Part shown: positions 31,229 to 38,818 of the stretch, one piece after another
How the letters are laid out: each line of letters starts with the position of its first letter
How positions within the stretch are numbered: the stretch's first letter is position 1
Assembly: GCF_003074135.1 (NCBI RefSeq)
Contig: NZ_PPDK01000001.1
Location: 1,674,001-1,738,000, forward strand
Direction: 5' to 3'
DNA: 64,000 nt
From: Euzebya tangerina
Lineage (GTDB): Bacteria; Actinomycetota; Nitriliruptoria; Euzebyales; Euzebyaceae
Notes under the pieces: model-generated
Told to the model about the DNA's origin: nothing
Databases searched by the model: none
What the model saw: the letters and a program-made list of their open reading frames with translations, nothing else
Made by a program: the position numbers and the translations under genes

Positions 31229-32819
31229 GGCCCACCTCGATCCCGAGCGCCGTCCGGTCGACGGAGTCGGGTGTCACCCCGTCGGCACGCAACTTGAACT
31301 TCTGCACGCGCTGGGAGGGGGTCTTCGGCAGCTCGGCCATGATCCGCAGGTAGCGGGGGACGGCGAAGTACGGCATCTGCTCGACGCAGTGGGCGAACAG
31401 CTCAGCCGGCTCCACCGTCACGCCCTCCATCGCGACGACGGCCACCATCACCTCGTCCTCGGTCAGCTCGGAGGGGACCGCGTAGGCCGCTGCCTCCAGC
31501 ACACCCGGGTGATCCTGGACGGCACGCTCGACCTCGAAGGAGGAGATGTTCTCGCCACGTCGGCGCAGCGAGTCGGAGATCCGGTCGGTGAAGGTCAGGT
31601 ACCCCTCCTCATCCATCACGCCGCCGTCGCCGGTGTGGAACCAGAGGTTGCGGAAGGCCTCGAGGGTCGCCTCGGGCTGCCGCCAGTAGCCCTGGAACAT
31701 GCCGAACGGAACCGCCGGGCGGGCCACGATCTCACCGCGAACCCCCGGTGGGCACCGATGTCCCTCGGCATCGTGGACCTCGACCTCGACGTGCTCACAC
31801 GCGCGCCCCATCGTCCCCCGCTTCACCCGACCGGGTCGGGGCGCCGTGGCCGGCCCCAGCTCGGTGGAGCCGTACACCTCCAGCAGCTCGACCCCGAAGC
31901 GTTGCTGGAACGGCTCGATGAGGGTCGGCGGCGCCGCGGCGCCGAAGGCGACCCTCAAGTCGTTGTCGGCGTCGTCGTCCCGCTCCGGCTGCCGCCACAG
32001 CAGCTGGATGATCGCCCCCATGTACCCGAACCACGTCGCCCCCGTCTCGCGGACGTCGTCGAGGAAGCCCGAGGCCGTGAACCGCTCACGCAGCACGGCT
32101 GGGGTGCCGCCCCACAGCGACGCCGTCACGACGGCACTCCGAGCGGTCACGTGGAACAGCGGGAACATCGAGTAGGCAACGTCCCGCTCGGTCAACTCCA
32201 GGATGTCGATCCAGGCCCGAGCGTTCCACAGCGCACTGCGATTGTTGTGCATGACACCCTTAGCGGGCCCCGTCGTCCCGGAGGTGTACATGATGTAGAG
32301 GAGGTCGTCCTCGGCCCGCTCGGTGAACGGAACCGGGTCGGCCGCCAAGAGGTCGTCGAACGTCGTCGTCTGATGCGCCGACTCGCCGCCGCCACGCGGG
32401 GCCGGGTCCACCGAGCCCACCACGATCACCGACCGCAGGTCGGGAAGGTCCAGGCCGTCCAGCCGCTCCACCCAGCGGGCGTGGACCACCAGCGCCGTCG
32501 CCTGGGAGCTGGCCAGGATGTGCCGCAGGAACTCGCCCTTGAGCGCGGTGTTGATCGGCACGTCCACCGCCCCGCACCAGGCGATCCCGAACCACGCCGC
32601 CACGTAGGCAGGGGTGGGGTCGAGCATCGTGGCAACCCGCTGGCCGGGCTGGATCCCCAGCGTCGAGAGGGCACCCCCCACCCGGGCCGCCCGGTCACGG
32701 AGTTGCCCGTAGGACAGGTCGCCCGTGGCGGCGATGATCGCGATCTCGTCCCCGAACCGCTGGGCCCGATCCTCGATCAGACGACCGAAGACCCAGGGGC
32801 CGGAGTAGACACGGGACAC
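31221..32819 (-). CDS. Acyl-CoA ligase (CaiC-like), first gene of the long minus-strand operon
   Basis: A 532-residue AMP-forming ligase: YTSGTTGPAKGV near residue 177, EVYGSTELG, LWFHTGDGGVMDEEG, DRISDSLRRRGENISSFEVE, and TPSQRVQKFKLRA. The hinge carries RIS where paralogues have RMK/RLK. GTG start at 32819; a TAGATT box beginning at the operator edge lies six bases upstream, so the mRNA is probably leaderless. Eight genes follow in the same direction down to 21996. Confidence 0.92.
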   Translation of the reverse strand: MSRVYSGPWVFGRLIEDRAQRFGDEIAIIAATGDLSYGQLRDRAARVGGALSTLGIQPGQRVATMLDPTPAYVAAWFGIAWCGAVDVPINTALKGEFLRHILASSQATALVVHARWVERLDGLDLPDLRSVIVVGSVDPAPRGGGESAHQTTTFDDLLAADPVPFTERAEDDLLYIMYTSGTTGPAKGVMHNNRSALWNARAWIDILELTERDVAYSMFPLFHVTARSAVVTASLWGGTPAVLRERFTASGFLDDVRETGATWFGYMGAIIQLLWRQPERDDDADNDLRVAFGAAAPPTLIEPFQQRFGVELLEVYGSTELGPATAPRPGRVKRGTMGRACEHVEVEVHDAEGHRCPPGVRGEIVARPAVPFGMFQGYWRQPEATLEAFRNLWFHTGDGGVMDEEGYLTFTDRISDSLRRRGENISSFEVERAVQDHPGVLEAAAYAVPSELTEDEVMVAVVAMEGVTVEPAELFAHCVEQMPYFAVPRYLRIMAELPKTPSQRVQKFKLRADGVTPDSVDRTALGIEVGRD

Positions 32820-32830
32820 GTCGGGAATCT

Positions 32831-32848
32831 ACCAAACATTCGGTTGAA
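32831..32848. promoter_or_regulatory. Operator site 4 of the shared 18-bp palindrome
   Basis: ACCAAACATTCGGTTGAA lies between the long minus-strand operon (start at 32819) and the plus-strand reductase/P450 operon (start at 32916). The right arm is degenerate. The minus-strand -10 candidate TAGATT begins inside the site, so a bound protein would shut off the CoA ligase operon. Confidence 0.65.
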
Positions 32849-32915
32849 TCCAAGGGCAACTTGGCTCTAGTGTGCGAGGACGATGGCCGCTCCCCGATCG
32901 TGCTGAGGTCGTGTC

Positions 32916-33905
32916 ATGACACGCGTGCTCATCGCTGGTGCCGGGTCGCTCGGCACGGTCTACGGCGCCTTCCTCGCCTCTGCCGGATACGACGTCCAGC
33001 TGCTGGCGCGACCGCCGCACGCCCGGCAGATCGAGCGGACCGGCGGGGTCGAGGTCCGCACCGACGGCACTGCGATCCAGGCCGGACTGCAGGCAACGGA
33101 CAACCCATCTGCCGTGGCGCCGGCGGACATCGTGATCCTGCTCTGCAAGGCCCCCGACACCGACGACCTGCTGGACAGCGTGCAGTTCCTGGCCGACGAC
33201 GTCCGCCTGGCGCTGTCGTTGCAGAACGGGACCGTGGGAGCCACCGCCCTGCGGGCGTGGTGCAACCCGACCACGGTGGTCGGCGGCGTCAGCATGGTCG
33301 GCGCGACACTCATCGCGCCGGGCATCGTCGCGCACACCTACGACGGTCCGACCTACCTCGGGCCTCGAGGCGAGACCGGGGCTGACGCGCGCCACCTGCT
33401 CGGCGCCCTCGCCGCCGACCTTGACCGCGTCGGGCTGCGGGTGACGCAGACGGAGCGAATCGAGTCCGTGGAGTGGTCGAAGCTGATCCACGCGAGCCCG
33501 TCCATGGCGCTGACCGCACTGACCCGACTGGACTTCCACCACCTGTTCGTCCAGCCCGAGCTCGCCGACGTCTTCCTGGACATGATCCTCGAGGGCGTCG
33601 CCATCGCGACAGCATCCGACGTCTCGATCGACGACTGGCCGCAGATCCTGCCGATCCGGACCCTGGCAGACCTGCCGCGTGAGGAGGCCCTGGACCGGAT
33701 CCGCGGCTTCGGCGACCGGCTGGTGGAGGCCGGCCAGACCGACGTGCGGATCTCGATGCTGCAGAGCGTCGAGCGTGGACGTACGACCGAGGTGGAGGCC
33801 ATCCACGGGCACTTGGTCCGCGCGGCGGAGACGGCCGGGGTCACGGCCCCCGTCACCCAGGCCGTGTACCGGATCCTGGCCGGTCTGGATCGGACGTTCG
33901 CATGA
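32916..33905 (+). CDS. Ketopantoate reductase (ApbA/PanE) family protein
   Basis: A 329-residue NAD(P)-dependent reductase: GAGSLGTVYGAFLASAG Rossmann start, LLCKAPDT and SLQNGTV (the conserved N-G pair), and 'WSKLIHASPSMAL', where the active-site Lys of PanE occurs. Expected to reduce a 2-keto acid to a 2-hydroxy acid. The ATG is inside a perfect 14-base palindrome (32910-32923). It opens a four-gene operon in which every junction overlaps by ATGA. True pantothenate function is doubtful because a second homologue ends the same operon. Confidence 0.85.
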   Translation: MTRVLIAGAGSLGTVYGAFLASAGYDVQLLARPPHARQIERTGGVEVRTDGTAIQAGLQATDNPSAVAPADIVILLCKAPDTDDLLDSVQFLADDVRLALSLQNGTVGATALRAWCNPTTVVGGVSMVGATLIAPGIVAHTYDGPTYLGPRGETGADARHLLGALAADLDRVGLRVTQTERIESVEWSKLIHASPSMALTALTRLDFHHLFVQPELADVFLDMILEGVAIATASDVSIDDWPQILPIRTLADLPREEALDRIRGFGDRLVEAGQTDVRISMLQSVERGRTTEVEAIHGHLVRAAETAGVTAPVTQAVYRILAGLDRTFA

Positions 33906-34309
33906 CGACGGCCATGTCTACGAGCGCTGCCGAGGACGTCATCGTCGCCTACTTCGAGGCCATCAACGGCGAGGACTGGGCCGCGTTGCAGCAGGTCTAT
34001 GCCACCGACGCGGTGGTGTCGCCGCCTGGCGGCGAGCCCATTCGTGGGCGACCGGCCATCGTTGCGTGGTACCAGGCCGTCTTTCGCCGCTTCCCGGACC
34101 ACACCGACACGCCCGTCCGCACGATCGTCGCGGCCGATGGCGGCGCGGCGGCCGTCGAGATCGAGTTCACCGGACGCACCACCGCCGGCAGGCAATTCGC
34201 CGTCACCGCGGTCGACATCTTCGACATCGCAGATGGCCGCATCACCGCGATGCGGAGCTGGCTCGACACTGCGGCGTTCGCCGCTGCAACCCAGGACGTG
34301 ACGCCATGA
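33902..34309 (+). CDS. SnoaL-like (NTF2-fold) protein
   Basis: A 135-residue SnoaL-type protein: EDVIVAYFEAINGEDW helix, YATDAVVSPPGG, IRGRPAIVAWYQAVFRRF, and a final 'DIFDIADGRITAMRSWLD' strand pair, all typical. It overlaps both neighbours by four bases, so it is co-translated with a reductase and a P450. Such proteins can act as small cyclases, isomerases or dehydratases. Confidence 0.85.
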   Translation: MTTAMSTSAAEDVIVAYFEAINGEDWAALQQVYATDAVVSPPGGEPIRGRPAIVAWYQAVFRRFPDHTDTPVRTIVAADGGAAAVEIEFTGRTTAGRQFAVTAVDIFDIADGRITAMRSWLDTAAFAAATQDVTP

Positions 34310-35553
34310 CTGACACCACGCAGGAACTCATCAGCTCCGACCTTCTCGACGCCTTCGAGGGGTTCGTCCGAGGTGATCCCTCGATCGACCGTCACCCCGT
34401 GTTCGAACGCTGCCGGACGGAGGCCCCGATCTTCTACAGCCCCGCCCTGGACGCCTGGGTCGTCACCCGGCACGCCGACGTGCGTGAGGTCCTCGCCGAC
34501 GAGGAGCGCTTCGCCACGCTCCGCGAGGGTCCGGGGTCCCCCGTCTACGGCAACTCGGTCCTGCAGTGGCGCGGGCGCGAGCACCAGAAGAAGGGCGGGA
34601 TCGTCGCCAAGCGGCTCCGCAGCGCCCGTGCGGTGGAGGAGTTCGACGGGTTCGTGGCCCAGACCTGCGACCGGCTGGCGGCTGATCTGATCGAGCGGGA
34701 TGGCCCGGTCGACCTGAAGTCCGAGTACGCCATGTGGATCCCCCTGCTGGTCATCGGAGAGCTGCTGGACATCGACGGCGCCGAGCAGTTCCGCGACTGG
34801 TACCACCACATCTCCGCGGGCGGCGTCTCCTCGATCGGACACCCGGAGAAGCGCGAGCGAGCCTTCCAGGCCCTCCACCAGCTGTGGGACTTCCTCGACC
34901 CGATCGTGGAGCAGCGGCGCCGCAAACCCGGGGATGACCTGCTCTCCGACCTCTGCACCGCCACCTACGACGGCGAGCCGCTGCCGGTGGAGCAGATCCG
35001 CGCCCTGACGGGATTCCTGCTGACGGCTGGGGTCGAGACCGCCGAGCGGGCCCTGTCGAGCCTCTTCGTCCACCTCTTCACCACGCCCCACGACCTGGCC
35101 GCGTTGCGGGACGACCCCAGCAAGATCACGAGCGCCCTGGCCGAGTCGCTGCGGATCTTCCCACCCGTCCACGGCACCACCCGCAAAGCACTCGTCGACG
35201 TGGTCATCCACGACGTCGAGATCCTGGCTGGCAGCCGGTTCGTGCCGCTGATCGTCTCGGCCAACCGGGACGCCGGCCTCTTCGACGACCCGCACACGTT
35301 CCGTCTCGATCGCTTCAGCGACAATCCCGAGCGGCAGTTCACGGGCGCCGGGACGATCCTGCCATTCGGGGCGGGGCGGCATCACTGCACCGGCTCGCAG
35401 TTGGCGCGGATCGAGATGCTGCACGCGGTCCGCGCGCTGCTGGAGGTCGCGAGTGACGCCACGTTCGTCGACGGGGAGCCTCCGGGACCGGACGGGTTCC
35501 TGCTGGTGTCCCCGGACCGGGTGGACGTGACCCTGACCCCGGCGGCGCGATGA
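34306..35553 (+). CDS. Cytochrome P450
   Basis: A 415-residue soluble P450. The I-helix reads GFLLTAGVETAERA (the A-G-x-E-T oxygen-binding motif), ESLR is the ExxR, and the heme loop FGAGRHHCTGSQLAR has the ligand Cys at about residue 361. No membrane anchor. The ATG at 34306 overlaps the SnoaL stop. It needs a ferredoxin and reductase that are not in this operon. Likely hydroxylates the growth substrate or an intermediate that the flanking reductases then process. Confidence 0.93.
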   Translation: MTDTTQELISSDLLDAFEGFVRGDPSIDRHPVFERCRTEAPIFYSPALDAWVVTRHADVREVLADEERFATLREGPGSPVYGNSVLQWRGREHQKKGGIVAKRLRSARAVEEFDGFVAQTCDRLAADLIERDGPVDLKSEYAMWIPLLVIGELLDIDGAEQFRDWYHHISAGGVSSIGHPEKRERAFQALHQLWDFLDPIVEQRRRKPGDDLLSDLCTATYDGEPLPVEQIRALTGFLLTAGVETAERALSSLFVHLFTTPHDLAALRDDPSKITSALAESLRIFPPVHGTTRKALVDVVIHDVEILAGSRFVPLIVSANRDAGLFDDPHTFRLDRFSDNPERQFTGAGTILPFGAGRHHCTGSQLARIEMLHAVRALLEVASDATFVDGEPPGPDGFLLVSPDRVDVTLTPAAR

Positions 35554-36515
35554 GTCCGACGACGCGCTGGGCTGTCGTCGGCGCCGGCTCCGTCGGCAGC
35601 GTCGTCGGCGGCCATCTCGCGCTGGCCGGCAACGACGTGACGCTCGTGGACGTCAACCAGGTCCACGTGGACGCGATCAACCAGCACGGCCTGCGGTTGG
35701 GCCGTCCAGGCCTGGAGGACGTTGTCGTGCCGGTCCCCGCGACCACCAACCCGAGGGGCGAGCTCGGCGAGATCGACGTGGCCATCTTCCTCTGCAAGAG
35801 CTGGGCGACCGGTGACGCCGCGCGCTCGGTGGAGCACGCGCTGGCCGCCGACGGGTGGGCGGTCACGATCCAGAACGGCCTGGGCAACGACCGTCGTCTG
35901 GGGGAGGTGTTCGGCCCGGAGCGGGCAGTCCCGGGCACCACGACGGTGGGCGCGGTGACCCACGGCCCTGGCGAGGTGTCGGCGTCAGCCGGGACGGCAG
36001 CCGGCGAGTCACTGACCGAACTCGGTGCCCCAGCCGGGGCCGACCAGGTGCCCGAGGGTGTCCGGGACGTCGCCCGGCTGATGACCGAGGCTGGCTTACC
36101 CACGACCGCCTCGGTCTCGGCAGACGTGGTGATCTGGACCAAGCTGGCCATGGCCGCGACGATGGCTCCGCTGACCGGCATCCTGCGTCGCACCGTGGAG
36201 GACGTCTTCACCGATCGGTGGGCCCGTGGGCTGTGGGAGGACATCTTCGCCGAGGTGGTCGCGGTCGCCCGGGCCAGCGGCGTCGACCTGGACGTCGAGG
36301 CCGTGCACGCGCACGCCTCGGTGACCTACGGCTCGGTCGGCCACCACATCACCTCCATGGCTGCCGATGTCGTCGCCGGCCGCCGGACCGAGATCGGGGC
36401 GATCGCCCACGAGGTGGTGGCCGAGGCGGAGCGGCTCGGGGTGGAAACTCCTGTCCTCAGCACGGTCGGACGCCTTGTCAGCGCCTTGGAGTCCTCCTAC
36501 GACCGCGCGCTCTGA
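35550..36515 (+). CDS. Ketopantoate reductase (ApbA/PanE) family protein, second copy
   Basis: A 321-residue homologue of the first gene of the operon: GAGSVGSVVGGHLALAG, FLCKSWAT, IQNGLGND, and 'WTKLAMAATMAPLTG' with the conserved Lys. The C-terminal helical domain contains 'SVGHHITSMAADVVAGRRTEI', matching the substrate-domain pattern of PanE. ATGA overlap with the P450. Two divergent copies in one operon suggest two reduction steps or a heteromer. Confidence 0.87.
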   Translation: MSPTTRWAVVGAGSVGSVVGGHLALAGNDVTLVDVNQVHVDAINQHGLRLGRPGLEDVVVPVPATTNPRGELGEIDVAIFLCKSWATGDAARSVEHALAADGWAVTIQNGLGNDRRLGEVFGPERAVPGTTTVGAVTHGPGEVSASAGTAAGESLTELGAPAGADQVPEGVRDVARLMTEAGLPTTASVSADVVIWTKLAMAATMAPLTGILRRTVEDVFTDRWARGLWEDIFAEVVAVARASGVDLDVEAVHAHASVTYGSVGHHITSMAADVVAGRRTEIGAIAHEVVAEAERLGVETPVLSTVGRLVSALESSYDRAL

Positions 36516-36544
36516 CCAGAACGCCCCGTCGGATTCGGCACCAG

Positions 36545-36940
36545 CTACGACCGAGGCACGATCGGCCGTACATCCCGTTGCGTAACGGCATAGATGAACG
36601 GCCTGGGCACCTCTGCCGTGACCTCTTCGATCCGCTCCCAATGACGCATCAGGATCTGCGCCATCTGCCACTTCGACTTGTTGCCGCTCGTGGTCAAGCA
36701 GAAAGCCGCCACGCCATGGTCGAGAAGAGCTCGGCGCTCACCCGGCCGACTTCGGATCTTCTTGTCACGCATGATCACGATCCAACCCTCCCGGCCCGCG
36801 ATCGGCAGCCATTCGTCATCCGGAGTGGACGGGCTGATGGCCGGCGGGCACTCAGGGTGCCCGGGATGGATCACATCCGGTCGCAACCTGGCGAAGGCGA
36901 TGGCCGGCCCGAGAATGCTGGCGTCGAAGTAGTAGGCCAT
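36545..36940 (-). CDS. PIN-like toxin, VapC45 type
   Basis: A 131-residue PIN-like protein: YYFDASILG with the first acidic residue, a DVIHPG turn, 'DDEWLPIAGREGWIVIMRDKK', and 'RPGERRALLDHGVAAFCLT'. This layout matches the VapC45 branch (Rv2019-like) rather than classical VapC. Expected to be an RNA-cutting toxin. The ATG lies 23 bases after the stop of the antitoxin candidate. Base composition is less GC-rich than the neighbours, which fits horizontal gain. Confidence 0.78.
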   Translation of the reverse strand: MAYYFDASILGPAIAFARLRPDVIHPGHPECPPAISPSTPDDEWLPIAGREGWIVIMRDKKIRSRPGERRALLDHGVAAFCLTTSGNKSKWQMAQILMRHWERIEEVTAEVPRPFIYAVTQRDVRPIVPRS

Positions 36941-36963
36941 CCCACCCAGCCGCCGCGAGAGGG

Positions 36964-37644
36964 CTACCTCTCGACCAGCGCCTCCCCACGAGCTGACTCG
37001 AAGCGGATCGCATCCTCGACGTCAGCCAGGTCGAGATCGTAGAGCCCACCGATGTCAGCCATGGACTCGCCGGTCTGGAAGAGCTCCCAGAGGATCTCGG
37101 TCCGGATGCCCCCTGCCGTGGGGATTCCGAACGACTGCAGTGGGTCGACGATGACGCGGTGGTTCTCCGGATCCGGTCGTAGGCGTCGGGCAATGTCTCG
37201 CTCCCAGACAACTGCGTTCGCGAAGCGGTCGACGACGGCCGGAATCAGCAGCTGACCGGTAGACGCCAGTTCGACGGCTCCATCGTCGTCGGCCAGCAGC
37301 GTTCCATCCGTGGTGAGTGGCTGGAAGTGCGCGAGCGGATACCGAACCTCTGGATGACGGGACCGGAGGCCGGCGAGCGCCAGCCGCATGTGCTGGATGG
37401 AGACCTGCCGATCGTCGCGCAGAAAGGACAGGTAGGCGGCACTGACGAACTCTCCCCACCTGACGCCCACATCCTCTCGCTCCTCTCGGAGAACCGGCGG
37501 ATAGGTCTGAGCACCGCGATCGAATCCATGAATCCAGTTCCGGAGTGTCTGGGGAGGGAGACGCAGCAGTCGCGCGGCCTCGGACACCGCGTACAACTCG
37601 CGGTCCAGGATCTGGAGTAGCTCCGGATGCACGTCAGCAGACAC
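36964..37644 (-). CDS. Antitoxin, VapB45 type (HTH plus DUF433-like)
   Basis: About 226 residues. An N-terminal MerR-like helix-turn-helix (ELYAVSEAARLLRLPPQTLRNW) and a C-terminal DUF433-like helical unit (ILWELFQTGESMADIGG, then DLADVEDAIRFE) flank a middle region of about 110 residues. This is the Rv2018-type antitoxin plan. The start is uncertain: GTG at 37644 or 37632; the longer frame to 37731 runs into the upstream gene. It precedes the toxin gene, as usual for regulation of a toxin-antitoxin pair. Confidence 0.75.
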   Translation of the reverse strand: MSADVHPELLQILDRELYAVSEAARLLRLPPQTLRNWIHGFDRGAQTYPPVLREEREDVGVRWGEFVSAAYLSFLRDDRQVSIQHMRLALAGLRSRHPEVRYPLAHFQPLTTDGTLLADDDGAVELASTGQLLIPAVVDRFANAVVWERDIARRLRPDPENHRVIVDPLQSFGIPTAGGIRTEILWELFQTGESMADIGGLYDLDLADVEDAIRFESARGEALVER

Positions 37645-37708
37645 GACACCAGTGAACCACGATGGGGTGACTTCGCATCGGACGACAGATGCCGCCTGTG
37701 GACAGCGG

Positions 37709-38815
37709 TCAGCCGTAGAGCATGTGCTCAACGTGGGCCATGCCGGTGCCCTCGCCCGCGGGGCCGCGCATCGTCATGGTGCTGACGAACTCGGTACCGC
37801 CGAGTCGGCGTTCGGCCGGAACATGCGCCGGCCCCAAAGAAGCCGTCGGATCGTCCGCGCGGAACCGATCCGACTCGGCGACATCCAGGCCGCGGTAGAC
37901 CCCCGGCTGGCCACCGTCGGACCAGCCGCGGGTGTACCCGAAGCCCTGTGGATGGGCGGGGGCGCAGGCCACGTCGAAGGCCAACTCCAGCTCCTCGCCG
38001 GCGTCGTCGGTCAGCCGGACCGTGCCGCCCGACAGCCGCTTGGTTCCCTCGTGATAGCGCAGCTCGTGCTCCAGTCCGACAACCGGCCGCCCCGCGGCAC
38101 CGTAGACCCCGCCGTGCACCCGCCCCTCGAGGTCCAGCGTCCGCCCGGCAGCCGTCTCGTGGGTGTGCACGAACCCGGCGAGGTCGCCGATCTCGAAGGG
38201 GATCCACAGCCGGAAGGCCCGCGGGTCACGCTCCACGTCGGGGATGGGATGCCCACCGATCGGGACGTAGGGCCCCATCGTCGACCGAATCCCCCAGGAG
38301 TGGTCCCGGCAGCCGTGCCACGAATCAACCGACGTCCGATCCCCGTCCAGCTCCATCCAGCCCGTGGCGCGGACGGCCAGGGTGTAGCGACACACGTCGT
38401 TGTGCAGTCGCCCGTAGCGGTACTGCGCCTCGCCGGTCTCGAGGAACGGCGGCATCGAGTGGGTGGTCTCGACGTCGAATGTCAACCCGGTCGGGTTCTC
38501 GGCCAACCGCAGCCGTTGCCGTCGCATCGGCTCGATCACCTCCACCTGCAGTGGACCCACGGCAAGGGTCCCGTGATCCGGCAGCAGCGCCCGGGAGAGA
38601 CGCACGTTGCGCTGCTCGCCGGCGGTCACCAACCCGGCGTAGCCATCCATCACGTTGGTGTTGGGGTGCAGCCGGAGCCCGCAGAAGATGTGCTGGCCCG
38701 GCCGGTAGAAGGCGAAGTAATAGCCGTCCTGGTAGTGGCTGTCGGAGGTGGCTGGGACGTGGAGCGGCCCGAAGCCCTGGTGGAACGGGAAGTCGTCGTA
38801 GGCGTTCAGCTGCAC
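37709..38815 (-). CDS. Uncharacterised 'DHSWG' protein (DUF7064/AttH-like, lipocalin-fold candidate)
   Basis: A 368-residue protein without signal peptide or membrane segment. The central motif GCRDHSWGIRSTMG near residue 175 is shared with the protein at 40437 and is typical of a beta-rich family related to AttH/CrtC-like lipocalin enzymes. The biochemical activity is unknown to me; hydration, dehydration or ester chemistry on hydrophobic substrates is a guess. It starts three bases after the stop of the CoA ligase and so shares its operator-controlled promoter. Confidence 0.72.
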   Translation of the reverse strand: MQLNAYDDFPFHQGFGPLHVPATSDSHYQDGYYFAFYRPGQHIFCGLRLHPNTNVMDGYAGLVTAGEQRNVRLSRALLPDHGTLAVGPLQVEVIEPMRRQRLRLAENPTGLTFDVETTHSMPPFLETGEAQYRYGRLHNDVCRYTLAVRATGWMELDGDRTSVDSWHGCRDHSWGIRSTMGPYVPIGGHPIPDVERDPRAFRLWIPFEIGDLAGFVHTHETAAGRTLDLEGRVHGGVYGAAGRPVVGLEHELRYHEGTKRLSGGTVRLTDDAGEELELAFDVACAPAHPQGFGYTRGWSDGGQPGVYRGLDVAESDRFRADDPTASLGPAHVPAERRLGGTEFVSTMTMRGPAGEGTGMAHVEHMLYG

Positions 38816-38818
38816 CGC

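Noticed and set aside
32916-36515. Pantothenate biosynthesis operon, from the two PanE-like genes
   Set aside because: No panB, panC or panD is present, and the genes are fused by overlap to a P450 and a SnoaL-like protein.
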